Shown: one piece after another, positions 1 to 7,975 of the stretch
How the letters are laid out: each line of letters starts with the position of its first letter
Numbering within the stretch: position 1 is the stretch's first letter
Assembly (NCBI GenBank): GCA_964395095.1
Contig: CAYMZZ010000002.1
Coordinates: forward strand, 350,864 to 414,863
DNA: 64,000 bases
Origin: CAYMZZ01 sp964395095
GTDB lineage: Bacteria; Bacteroidota; Bacteroidia; Chitinophagales; Chitinophagaceae
Direction: 5' to 3'
The notes under the pieces: model-generated
Told to the model about the DNA's origin: nothing
Database searches by the model: none
The model's input: the letters and a program-made list of their open reading frames with translations, nothing else
Translations under genes and position numbers: made by a program

Positions 1-131
1 TAAGTTAGTTGGTTTTGGGATTGGGGTCATTACAGTCTGATTTTGAAGGTTTTGGAGCAATCTTCATCAAAAAATTGGCAACCCCGATTCTTGCCTGCAA
101 TCGCAGATTTGAAACAGCCTCCATTTAATCC

Positions 132-170
132 AAAACTTAAGACTTATAACTTATAACCTATAACTACTCC
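132..170. repeat. Heptamer array next to the rny stop
   Basis: Degenerate 7-nt-period repeat. Read on the rny sense strand it runs AGGGAGT, AGTTATA, GGTTATA, AGTTATA, AGTCTTA, AGTTTTG and begins within about 7 nt of the rny stop. A possible opposite arm (TAAGTTAGTTGGTTTTGGGA) lies at 1-20, cut by the window edge. Apart from these arms I see nothing in bases 1-170. Confidence 0.6.
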
Positions 171-1736
171 CTATCGCGCTACATTCACCGTCCTCTTCTC
201 CCTAATCACCGTCACTTTAATCTGCCCCGGGAAGGTCATTTCGGTCTGGATCTTCTGGGCTATTTCGAAGGAAAGTTTTTCGGAGTCGTTATCGGTTACT
301 TTATCGGCTTCTACAATCACACGCAGCTCACGACCCGCCTGGATGGCGTAGGCTTTTTCCACACCCGGGTACGTCATGGCCAGGTTTTCGAGGTCCTTGA
401 TCCGCTGCAGGTATTGCTGCATGATCTCGCGGCGGGCACCGGGCCGGGCGCCACTGATGGCATCGCAGGCCTGTACAATGGGAGAGATCACATATTGCAT
501 TTCCATTTCATCGTGGTGGGCGCCAATGGCATTTACCACCGCGGGGTTTTCTCCATATTTCTCTGCGAGCTTGGCACCCAGCAGGGCATGGCTCAGTTCG
601 CTTTCTTCATCGGGAACCTTACCAATATCATGCAATAAGCCTGCACGTTTGGCCAGCTTGGGGTTCATACCCAGCTCGGCAGCCATGGTGGCACAAAGGT
701 TGGCGGTTTCGCGGCTGTGCATTAGCAGGTTTTGACCATAAGAGCTACGGTAGCGCATACGGCCTACCATCCTTACCAGCTCTTTATGTAGCCCATGAAT
801 GCCCAGTTCAATTACCGTGCGCTCACCAATCTCCATCACCTGCTCTTCAATCTGCTTGCGGGTCTTTTCCACTACTTCCTCAATGCGGGCGGGGTGAATA
901 CGACCATCCGCCACCAGTCGCTGCAGACTCAGTCGGGCGATTTCGCGGCGCAGGGGGTCGAAGCTGGAAAGCAGGATGGCTTCCGGGGTATCATCCACAA
1001 TCAGATCCACACCCGTGGCCGCCTCAATGGCACGGATATTCCGGCCCTCACGGCCAATGATCTGGCCTTTGATTTCGTCGCTCTCGAGGTTAAATACCGT
1101 AATCGAGTTTTCAATAGCCTGTTCGGCAGCCGTACGCTGAATGGTCTGAATAATGATTTTGCGGGCTTCCTTATTTGCTTTTTGCTTGGCTTCGTCGATG
1201 ATTTCCTGTTGCATGGCCAGGGCCTGGGTTTGCGCCTCATTACGCAGGCTTTCCACGATCTGTGCCTTGGCTTCTTCCGCAGAAAGGCCGGCAATTTTTT
1301 CAAGCCGGCGAATATGCTCCTCCTGGTGTTTTTCCAGTTCAGTTCGCTTGATATTCACAAGGTCGATCTGGCGATTCAGGTTCTCCTTGATCGCTTCGTT
1401 TTCCTTGATCTGCTTATCCAGGTTGCCTTCTTTCTGATTGATGGTTTGCTCTTTCTGACGGATCCGGTTTTCCGCGTCGTTGATCTTGCGGTTGCGGTCG
1501 TTTACTTCACGGTCGTGAGCAGCTTTCAGTTGAACAAATTTCTCCTTGGCTTCCAGTTCTTTCTCTTTGCGGATGGTCTCGGCCCGGAGACTGGCTTCTT
1601 TGAGGATATTTTGCGATTGGAGTTCTGCTTCTTCCAGCTTTCTTTTTGTGTTTTTTGAAAAGATCAGCTTACCCACCAGAAGACCGACTACGAGAGCGGC
1701 GGCCCCGATGACAATGGACAATATATTCGAATCCAT
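171..1736 (-). CDS. rny: Ribonuclease Y
   Basis: Membrane-anchored endoribonuclease that starts mRNA decay. The 521-residue length is normal for the family. An N-terminal transmembrane helix (about 4-26) is followed by a long charged coiled coil (about 30-190), a KH RNA-binding domain (about 220-270, with IIGREGRNIRAIE) and an HD phosphohydrolase domain (LLHDIGK near residue 367, AHHDE about 40 residues later) that carries the metal-dependent active site. It is the last gene of the pheT, coiled-coil, zapA block, a gene order I recall from other Bacteroidota. A heptamer array lies directly behind its TAG stop. Identity is certain. Confidence 0.98.
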   Translation of the reverse strand: MDSNILSIVIGAAALVVGLLVGKLIFSKNTKRKLEEAELQSQNILKEASLRAETIRKEKELEAKEKFVQLKAAHDREVNDRNRKINDAENRIRQKEQTINQKEGNLDKQIKENEAIKENLNRQIDLVNIKRTELEKHQEEHIRRLEKIAGLSAEEAKAQIVESLRNEAQTQALAMQQEIIDEAKQKANKEARKIIIQTIQRTAAEQAIENSITVFNLESDEIKGQIIGREGRNIRAIEAATGVDLIVDDTPEAILLSSFDPLRREIARLSLQRLVADGRIHPARIEEVVEKTRKQIEEQVMEIGERTVIELGIHGLHKELVRMVGRMRYRSSYGQNLLMHSRETANLCATMAAELGMNPKLAKRAGLLHDIGKVPDEESELSHALLGAKLAEKYGENPAVVNAIGAHHDEMEMQYVISPIVQACDAISGARPGARREIMQQYLQRIKDLENLAMTYPGVEKAYAIQAGRELRVIVEADKVTDNDSEKLSFEIAQKIQTEMTFPGQIKVTVIREKRTVNVAR

Positions 1737-1845
1737 GAATGAGTTGTTTAATGTGTTCCAAAATGATATAGTCTGTTCTGCGTCTCATCACGATGGCAGA
1801 TGTCCGGAATTAAGGACATTAGGCGAAGATAAAAAAATGCGCTGA

Positions 1846-1999
1846 ATAAAGCCCGTTGATATTTGAGGCATTGGGCGATAGGAGCCTGACTGGCAAGGAC
1901 TTTCTTTGGTCCCCCTCCCTGCGCCGATGGTTCGGAAAGTACTGACCCTTCGTTGACCGGCAGCGGAGGTAATGGTGAACGAATATGGCTGGTGGGCTT
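1846..1999 (-). ncRNA. ssrS: Candidate 6S RNA (SsrS, 6S-Flavo type)
   Basis: The zapA-rny gap is free of plausible genes and could encode a structured RNA on the same strand. The ends pair: AAGCCC at 1999-1994 (starting in the zapA stop) with GGGCTT at 1854-1849. A run of seven T follows about 12 nt beyond the closing stem (1837-1831), as in a factor-independent terminator. Internal GC-rich segments can also pair (CCTCC with GGAGG, GGAC with GTCC). From memory, ssrS often lies between zapA and rny in this phylum. I could not fold the RNA rigorously or run the Rfam 6S models, so both identity and exact ends are tentative. Confidence 0.45.
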
Positions 2000-2282
2000 A
2001 TTTAGAAAGCTGATTATCAATTGATTTTTCAATTTCTTCCAGCTTTTGAAACATATCGGGAGGCAGGGCTGATATGTCCTGGCTCCGTTCGGTAGCCAGC
2101 CAGATCAGCACCATCGCGATATAATCCTGCATGTCTTTACCGGCAAAATGGGTCTTATATTCCAGTATCTTTTCATTGATGGTCTTCACTGTCTTTCGCA
2201 CCACTTCCTCATCAGCCGGGTTCATTTTGATTCGGTAGTTGCGATCGCCAATCACAATTGTCGCGGCAATTAACTCAGGCAT
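1998..2282 (-). CDS. zapA: Cell division protein ZapA
   Basis: Small FtsZ-associated protein that bundles FtsZ filaments at the division ring. The 94-residue form starting MPELIAATIVIGDRNYRIKM fits the ZapA family: an N-terminal beta-rich globular head and a C-terminal helix (KLEEIEKSID) for the coiled-coil dimer. An in-frame start 33 codons upstream would add a basic, poorly conserved tail, so I chose the ATG at 2282. TAAAATTG about 7 nt before that ATG is one mismatch from the TAnnTTTG box. A divergent mini-gene separates zapA from the pheT side of the block, so zapA probably has its own promoter. Confidence 0.9.
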   Translation of the reverse strand: MPELIAATIVIGDRNYRIKMNPADEEVVRKTVKTINEKILEYKTHFAGKDMQDYIAMVLIWLATERSQDISALPPDMFQKLEEIEKSIDNQLSK

Positions 2283-2410
2283 AACTTGCAATTTTAGAAA
2301 ATGCTGTTTATATTCGACTCCCCTTTTACATGAAGGCGCATTCCGCACCGTATGAATCTTGCTTTTCCCAACCCCATGCAAGCGAACTTAACCAAAACAC
2401 TTATTGAAAC

Positions 2411-2665
2411 ATGTTCGCCAAAATTAAGCCATCAATGTTTATTGATGCCCTTCAACTGGAATTAACTTCCGCCAACGGTTCACATCTCAAAGCAGTGCTG
2501 CGCGACGAAAAGGGTAGTGTGTGCGGCAGCCTCGAAAAATCGGTGGCTTGTGAAAACGAAGCCTTTACCTGGAGCGGCCTCAACGACCTTCCTTATGGCA
2601 CCTACACACTGGAACTTTCGCAGGGTGATGATCAGATGGAAATGCGTTTGGTAAAAAGAGTTTAA
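2411..2665 (+). CDS. Mini-protein resembling a free T9SS sorting domain
   Basis: An 84-residue protein without signal peptide or membrane segment. Its order of short beta-strands is that of a T9SS type A C-terminal domain: LQLELTS, then LKAVLRDEKGSVCG (the xVxLxDxxG strand), then LPYGTYTLELSQG (usually LPxGxYxLxV) and a final MRLVKRV, close to the usual KLVKR end. Normally this module ends a large exported protein; here it is the whole protein. It lies on the opposite strand, splitting the conserved coiled-coil/zapA pair. It may be a cytoplasmic or adaptor beta-sandwich. Function unknown; the similarity is judged by eye. Confidence 0.7.
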   Translation: MFAKIKPSMFIDALQLELTSANGSHLKAVLRDEKGSVCGSLEKSVACENEAFTWSGLNDLPYGTYTLELSQGDDQMEMRLVKRV

Positions 2666-2697
2666 AGCGGGCTTCCCCTGCCTGATGTTGCCGGCGA

Positions 2698-2985
2698 CTA
2701 CTCGCTCAGCAATGCTATGCACCTGTCTATCTCACGCAGATAAGCATTGATACGTTTTTCGAATTGCTTTTTTTCCTGCTCATCCATTCCGCCCGAAGCA
2801 TACCGGGTGATTTCCGCTTTTTGTTTCCAGGCTTCCAGTTCCTGCTGCTGTTGTTCCAGCCGGCTACGCGTTTCCTGCAACGAGAGGCGCAGGCGTTCGT
2901 TCTCCTGCCGCAATTGCTGTTGCTCCTTCAGCAATCGCTGCAGTTTGTCGTGTACGCGTTTTATGATCGAAAGATCCTGTTCCAA
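2698..2985 (-). CDS. Coiled-coil protein of the zapA cluster (ZapB/ZauP-like)
   Basis: A 95-residue, almost wholly helical protein. Residues 10-60 are a Gln/Glu/Arg/Leu-rich coiled coil (LLKEQQQLRQENERLRLSL), followed by a shorter helical tail rich in Lys, Arg and Glu. No signal peptide or membrane segment. It lies 36 nt downstream of pheT on the same strand and is probably cotranscribed with it. Small coiled-coil partners of ZapA are known elsewhere (ZapB in enterobacteria, ZauP in Caulobacter, the latter cotranscribed with zapA), so a divisome role is a reasonable inference, but sequence alone cannot prove orthology. Confidence 0.75.
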   Translation of the reverse strand: MEQDLSIIKRVHDKLQRLLKEQQQLRQENERLRLSLQETRSRLEQQQQELEAWKQKAEITRYASGGMDEQEKKQFEKRINAYLREIDRCIALLSE

Positions 2986-3021
2986 AGCGATGAATGGACT
3001 TGGTTGATCTGTGATTTAAAT

Positions 3022-5451
3022 TTACGATTTCCGTATTTGTGCCCCCAGCTCCTTTTCCAGCGCCTGCATAATTTTTTGCATCCACCCATCAATCTCCTTA
3101 TCGGTGAGGGTTTTTTCTTCATCGAGGAAGGTGAAGCTTACGGCCAGTGATTTACGGCCCTCACCCAGCTTTTCGCTTTCAAACACATCAAAGAGTTGCA
3201 GCTCGCGCAGGCTTTGCAAACGTATTCCCTTCACCACTTTTTCCAGGTCGGCATAGGGCAGCTCCCGTGGCACCAGCAGCGCCAGGTCGCGTTTCACGGC
3301 CGGGAACCGGGGTATTTCGGCTATATGGGTTTTGCTGGCTATTGCTTTTTGCGACAACAGATCCCAGTTGAAATCGGCAAAATAAACGGGTTGCTTTATG
3401 TCGAATCGTTGCAGGGCGGCCCGGCTTACGGTGCCCAGTTGCAGCAACCAGTCCTTACCCAACATAGCCACCAGTCCTTCGGCAAATTTCGGGTGCTGCA
3501 AGGCTTCAAAGTGATCGGCCGCAATGCCGGTGAGTTGCAGTAAAGCACCCGCGATGCCCTTGAGCTGGTAGAAATCTGATTTTTGGGGCTTGGCACGCCA
3601 GCCTTCCTCCGCGGCCAAACCGGTGAGGTAAAGGCACAGGTGCTCCCGTTCCTCATAAGCGCCTTCTTCGTTTTTAGAATAGGTCTTTCCATATTCAAAA
3701 AAGCGCAGGTCTTCGTTCTTGCGGTTCAGGTTATAGGCGATGGATACCAGTCCCGTTTCCAGCATCGAGGGTCGCATGATGTTGTGGTCGGCGCTCAGGC
3801 TATTGAGCATCCGTACCGCATCCTTCAATTCTTCCTCCGAAAAGAAGGCGGAATTGGTAATGCTATTGGTCATGATTTCATGAAAACCCAATCCTACCAG
3901 GTAATTGGCCAATTTCTCGCGGAGTGAAAAGGCCAGGTGGTTTTCCTCCACCGCTGGCGTTATGCTGATCATGTCCGGTATCTGAATATTGTCGAGTCCG
4001 TCGATACGCAGCACTTCTTCCACCAGGTCGGCGGGCAGGCTGATATCCGGCTTATGATAAGGCACTGCTACCCGCAACTCATCCATGCCCTCTTTCACTA
4101 TTTCAAATCCAAGACTGGTGAAAATCCGGTTCAGCGCATCGGGATGATAATTCTTTCCGCTGAGTTTTTTGAGGTAATGGTATTTAATAGCCACCTGCAC
4201 TTTCTCTCTTGGATCGGGATAAATATCAGTGATGGGAGAAGCTATTTCTCCTCCCGCAATTTCGAGTATCAGTTGAGTTGCCCTTTTCAGTACAGGTATG
4301 GTAGCGGAAATATCCGTCCCTTTTTCAAAACGCGTAGCCGCATCGGTCCGCAATCCATGGCGAAACGAAGTTTTGCGGATGCTTATCGGGTCGAAGCAGG
4401 CGCTTTCGAGAAATATATGGGTGGTGCTTTCCGTAACACCGCTATGCATGCCGCCGAAAACACCCGCGATACACATGCCGCCTTCGGCATCGCAGATCAT
4501 GAGGTCTTCATGGCTCAGCTTGCGTTCTTTTTCGTCGAGGGTAACGAATGCGGTATTGTCCGGCAGGTTTTTAACGATCACTTTTCCACCCCTGATCTGG
4601 TCGGCGTCGAAGGCATGGAGAGGCTGGCCGGTTTCGTGTTGCACGTAGTTGGTAATGTCTACAATATTGTTGATAGGACGAAGACCGATAGCACGCAGCC
4701 GATCTTTCAGCCATTTGGGCGATTCACCTACCTTGATCTGGCTGATGCAAACACCCGAATAGCGGGGGCAGGCCTGGCTGTTCTCTACCTGTATGTCGAG
4801 AACAATACTGGCTTTTTCCGCCTTAAATCCATTGCCATTAGGTATTTTGGCACGAATATCTTTTTTGTCGTGATGGGAAAGGTAAGCGCATACATCACGG
4901 GCCACACCCCAATGGCTCATGGCATCCATGCGGTTGGGGGTCAGGCCAATTTCAATGATGGTATCCTCATAAGGCTGAAAATATTCAGCGGCCGGCGTGC
5001 CGGCTTTCAAATGTGCCGGTAATACCATGATTCCTTCATGCGATTCGCCCAGGCCAATCTCGTCTTCGGCGCAGATCATGCCATGACTTTCCTGTCCCCG
5101 GATTTTTGCTACCCGCATGGTGAGCGGATCGCCTTTAACCGGGTAAATGGTCGCACCCACCGGGGCTACCACCACCTTTTGGCCGGCCGCCACATTAGGG
5201 GCGCCGCATACAATGGACAGGGGTTCACCCTCGCCAACGGATACCTGGGTAAGGGTAAGTTTATCGGCATTGGGGTGCTTTTCGGTATGCAATACTTCGC
5301 CAATCAACAGCCCTTTCATTCCGCCACGCACTTCTTCAAATTTGTGCATGCTTTCCACTTCCAGGCCGATGGATGTCAGAATTTTGCTCAGTCTTTCCGG
5401 TTCAATCTGTACGGGCAGGTACTCACTGAGCCATTTATACGAGATAGTCAT
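3022..5451 (-). CDS. pheT: Phenylalanine-tRNA ligase beta subunit
   Basis: Large subunit of the alpha2/beta2 enzyme that charges tRNA-Phe. At 809 residues it is full length. Visible domains: an EMAP-like tRNA-binding domain (about 39-150; HPNADKLTLTQVSVG, ICAEDEIGLG), B3/B4 editing domains (about 215-390), B5 (about 405-475), a catalytic-like core (to about 690) and a C-terminal FDX-ACB anticodon-binding domain (about 715-805; RFPAVKRDLALLV). pheS is not adjacent. A TATCTTTG box lies 33 nt upstream of the ATG. No leader peptide or T-box-like leader is evident in the short upstream region. Confidence 0.98.
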   Translation of the reverse strand: MTISYKWLSEYLPVQIEPERLSKILTSIGLEVESMHKFEEVRGGMKGLLIGEVLHTEKHPNADKLTLTQVSVGEGEPLSIVCGAPNVAAGQKVVVAPVGATIYPVKGDPLTMRVAKIRGQESHGMICAEDEIGLGESHEGIMVLPAHLKAGTPAAEYFQPYEDTIIEIGLTPNRMDAMSHWGVARDVCAYLSHHDKKDIRAKIPNGNGFKAEKASIVLDIQVENSQACPRYSGVCISQIKVGESPKWLKDRLRAIGLRPINNIVDITNYVQHETGQPLHAFDADQIRGGKVIVKNLPDNTAFVTLDEKERKLSHEDLMICDAEGGMCIAGVFGGMHSGVTESTTHIFLESACFDPISIRKTSFRHGLRTDAATRFEKGTDISATIPVLKRATQLILEIAGGEIASPITDIYPDPREKVQVAIKYHYLKKLSGKNYHPDALNRIFTSLGFEIVKEGMDELRVAVPYHKPDISLPADLVEEVLRIDGLDNIQIPDMISITPAVEENHLAFSLREKLANYLVGLGFHEIMTNSITNSAFFSEEELKDAVRMLNSLSADHNIMRPSMLETGLVSIAYNLNRKNEDLRFFEYGKTYSKNEEGAYEEREHLCLYLTGLAAEEGWRAKPQKSDFYQLKGIAGALLQLTGIAADHFEALQHPKFAEGLVAMLGKDWLLQLGTVSRAALQRFDIKQPVYFADFNWDLLSQKAIASKTHIAEIPRFPAVKRDLALLVPRELPYADLEKVVKGIRLQSLRELQLFDVFESEKLGEGRKSLAVSFTFLDEEKTLTDKEIDGWMQKIMQALEKELGAQIRKS

Positions 5452-5484
5452 AATACAATACTTGTTCTTCTGTTATTCTCGCCG

Positions 5485-5492
5485 CAAAGATA
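5485..5492 (-). promoter_or_regulatory. -7 box of the pheT promoter
   Basis: TATCTTTG on the minus strand matches the Bacteroidota -7 consensus TAnnTTTG and is followed by GCGGCG, the same context as the box upstream of mfd. No convincing -33 TTTG was found at the right spacing. Confidence 0.6.
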
Positions 5493-5524
5493 ACGGAATC
5501 GCCTGCTGCTTTTTTGCCCAGTTT

Positions 5525-7057
5525 TCAACTATTGGCCGGTCCCTTTTGCCCCCTATTGACTGCTGAGAAAGGAAATGCTTCCAGGTTATTGGGGTTGTCG
5601 AATCGTTCTTCGGCCCAGTGGGCATTGGCCAGCCTTTCGGATTTGTAGGCGTCCCAGTCAAATTCGCGCAGGAACCGAATGGCCGCCTCCGCTCCCTTAC
5701 GGAAAAGGAGGGTCTTTTCCTGGTCCGACATAAAAAAATTGAGCCAGCTATGTCCGCGCACATCAATGGAGCAAACCGCTTTGTTGAAAGCGCGGTTGCG
5801 GATGATAAAATCGCGGTCGAAATGAAAGCGAATAGTGGAGAAAAGCGAGAACAGGTATTTGAAGAGGGTATTATTGCTTCGGTTGGCCGCATCAATAATA
5901 CCATCCTGCAGGCGCACGCCAAAAGTGGGCATACGGGGAACGGGATAACCGGGATGATAAAAAATACTGATCGGAAAATTGGAAAGAATGCCCCCATCCA
6001 GAAACTGCGAGCTGTCGGGAATCTGCCTTTTTTCATTCTGCCAGTTTACCTGCCGGCTCCAGGTATCGAAATTGCTTTTTTGCCGGATGCCTTCCAGCCG
6101 GAATGATTCGAAGAAAACGGGGATCGACATGCTGGCACGGACAAAGTCGGCCGGATGCACATTTTCCGGTTTATCCCAGTAAAGGTCCCACATACGGGGA
6201 AATTCAATTTTGAGCTTGGCGATAATGTCGCAGGTAATCAGCGTCATCATGGGCATATGCGGAGGTTCCTGCCCCGGCCTTCGGGGATCGGGCTTAAGCT
6301 GTAGCGGTGGCACCTGCATAAAATGCTCGCCAAATGCCTTCAGGGAATCAATAGTTCCCATCGAAGGGTCTTGTTGTATATGACAACTCTCCAGAATCTT
6401 TTTTAACCAGTTGTGAAAGGCCTGGCCACTATTGAGCCCATAACCCGTGCGGGCAATTCTCCGGAATCGCTGGATTAGGAACAATCCAAAAAAAATCAGG
6501 ATCAAAAGACTGATGGCGGCCGCCAGTCCTATCCATTTGGCTATGCCGGGGTAAAAGAAATTAAAGGCAAAGCAGGCCAGCGAACTGACCAGGAGGATGA
6601 GCAGGGTCCATTTCAGAATAGCTGCCAATCGCGCCAGCGCCCGGGGCTTCAGCACGATTTTCTGAACCAGGTTTTTGATCCACCGGGTGAAGCGGCTATT
6701 GCCGGGCTTGCCATCTACAAAAGAAAACATATCGAGGTCCGAAAGATGCCGGGCAATGCTGGCCGACTTTTCCGATTCCTTACGGCCGAGGGCGGCGAGC
6801 AGTAGCGTATTGATGGCGCCGGCACTGGTGCCGGCCATACTGAAAAAGCGGATGCCCATTTTTTCGAGCACATAGGTGTAGCCAACGAGCGCGATGCCGA
6901 GAACGCCACCGCCTTCCTGTACCAGGTCCACGTATTGATTGCCATCGCGGTCGGTTACATCCGATACGTGGAGGCTCCTGCCCTGTTGGGCCAGTTCTTC
7001 CCGAAACGACTGGATAAGCGCATCCACACCCGATTCGGTGATCAGAGGATAAGGCAT
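5525..7057 (-). CDS. Membrane-anchored patatin-like phospholipase
   Basis: Predicted Ser/Asp-dyad lipid acyl hydrolase. The glycine-rich oxyanion segment EGGGVLG is at about 48-54, the nucleophile elbow GTSAG at 76-80 (Ser78) and the catalytic Asp in LDGG at about 354. Unusually, two hydrophobic helices (about 145-167 and 173-195) sit between the nucleophile and the Asp, followed by the basic stretch RFRRIAR. This suggests an inner-membrane protein whose catalytic halves flank a helical hairpin. No signal peptide. It lies upstream of pheT on the same strand but is separated by the pheT promoter. Class confident; substrate unknown. Confidence 0.88.
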   Translation of the reverse strand: MPYPLITESGVDALIQSFREELAQQGRSLHVSDVTDRDGNQYVDLVQEGGGVLGIALVGYTYVLEKMGIRFFSMAGTSAGAINTLLLAALGRKESEKSASIARHLSDLDMFSFVDGKPGNSRFTRWIKNLVQKIVLKPRALARLAAILKWTLLILLVSSLACFAFNFFYPGIAKWIGLAAAISLLILIFFGLFLIQRFRRIARTGYGLNSGQAFHNWLKKILESCHIQQDPSMGTIDSLKAFGEHFMQVPPLQLKPDPRRPGQEPPHMPMMTLITCDIIAKLKIEFPRMWDLYWDKPENVHPADFVRASMSIPVFFESFRLEGIRQKSNFDTWSRQVNWQNEKRQIPDSSQFLDGGILSNFPISIFYHPGYPVPRMPTFGVRLQDGIIDAANRSNNTLFKYLFSLFSTIRFHFDRDFIIRNRAFNKAVCSIDVRGHSWLNFFMSDQEKTLLFRKGAEAAIRFLREFDWDAYKSERLANAHWAEERFDNPNNLEAFPFSAVNRGQKGPANS

Positions 7058-7136
7058 GGTTTAATTTTCAGGAAAGTTACTGCATGGCTCGCAATAACCG
7101 CCTGTCTCCAAGCCCGGGTATGAGCCTGGGTTGCCA

Positions 7137-7652
7137 TCAACCATCCTGTCCAACCCGGAATACCAGGCTGAAATACTGAAAGTATCGTCCTCCCTGGTCT
7201 TTGGTTTCACTGTTCCATTCCCTACCGTGGTGGAAAAAGTCGGTATTGTCGGTAGCAGCATCAGCTACGGCCACCAGCATGTTGCGGGCTGCCAGCTTGA
7301 AGCCATAGGTTTTACCAGCCTCCAGCCTCAGGGGTTCAAAGAGAAACCTTATCCAGTTTTCCCTTTGCCATTCGTGAAGGGAATATTCGCAAACACGCAA
7401 TGGCGGCAACCAGGTTTCTTCCTCCCTGTCAAACTCATGCAGGCTCATTTGTAAGATACCACTGTGCAATACCGTGGCCAGATAGATTTCAACAAAATCT
7501 ATCCGCGCATCCTGTGGACATTCAAAAGTTTGACCGGCGAAATGTTCCTGCCGGTCACCCGGTGAATAGCCGATCCAGGTGTAACAGGTCTGTTGCCGGT
7601 TCTGAAACTGTAGGGGAGCAGAGGGGTGACCTTCCATGATTAAATTTTTCAT
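7137..7652 (-). CDS. Unrecognised protein, possible beta-sandwich
   Basis: About 171 residues from the ATG at 7652 (MKNLIMEGHP). A longer in-frame start 30 codons upstream gives a low-complexity Ser/Thr-rich extension and is less likely. No signal peptide or membrane helix. The body has alternating beta-strand patterns with many aromatic residues (YTWIGYSPGDRQ, IDFVEIYLATV, RFLFEPLRLEAGKTYGFKL, YFQYFSLVFRVG), reminiscent of carbohydrate-binding or jelly-roll modules. It precedes the patatin gene on the same strand, 79 nt away, and could share its transcript. I do not recognise a family and assign no function. Confidence 0.65.
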   Translation of the reverse strand: MKNLIMEGHPSAPLQFQNRQQTCYTWIGYSPGDRQEHFAGQTFECPQDARIDFVEIYLATVLHSGILQMSLHEFDREEETWLPPLRVCEYSLHEWQRENWIRFLFEPLRLEAGKTYGFKLAARNMLVAVADAATDNTDFFHHGREWNSETKDQGGRYFQYFSLVFRVGQDG

Positions 7653-7975
7653 GTTTGTAGATTTTCGTGATAAAATCCCCATGGAAGCAGGTTGGCTGGT
7701 TGAAGAGCGGAGAGTCGTTGCGGACTCAATTCTAAAACTCAACCCCGGCTCTTTTATTGTGGAAATGGGGTACGGAATTATTCTTCCGGCTCGCCAAAAT
7801 TTTTAGTAATTTCGGTGCGGTTCCGCTGAAATTGTGGATAACCAACCGTGGAACGTGGGAAATTCGTGAACAAAGAAAAATTTCCAAAACGGGGGAATTG
7901 ATTGGGGTGCGTCCGTTATTTTCGCCGTCCGTCTTTTAAAACATTACGATAACGAATTAATCATATTTTCTTAAC
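7653..7975. other. Gene-free divergent region upstream of dnaB
   Basis: 323 nt between two divergent genes. It holds a perfect DnaA-box 9-mer (7833-7841) and a possible dnaB -7 box, TATTTTCG, about 50 nt before the ATG. A 60-codon plus-strand ORF (7757-7939) has no protein-like features. No tRNA, repeat array or second DnaA box was found. Confidence 0.5.
7833..7841 (-). promoter_or_regulatory. Perfect DnaA-box 9-mer upstream of dnaB
   Basis: TGTGGATAA on the plus strand is the reverse complement of the consensus DnaA box TTATCCACA. It lies 134 nt upstream of the dnaB start. A single box may be chance or may let DnaA influence dnaB; there is no cluster that would indicate an origin. Confidence 0.35.

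Noticed and set aside
795..1658. Long plus-strand ORF opposite rny
   Set aside because: Hydrophobic, Phe/Leu-rich translation that mirrors the coiled-coil coding sequence of rny; a shadow of the real gene.
1748..2032. 94-codon minus-strand ORF across the zapA-rny gap
   Set aside because: Overlaps the end of zapA in another frame, has no protein-like features, and the gap is better explained as a structured RNA.
3937..5022. 361-codon plus-strand ORF opposite pheT
   Set aside because: Entirely antisense to conserved pheT domains; no independent signature.
7757..7939. 60-codon ORF upstream of dnaB
   Set aside because: No motif or convincing start; overlaps the DnaA box and promoter region.
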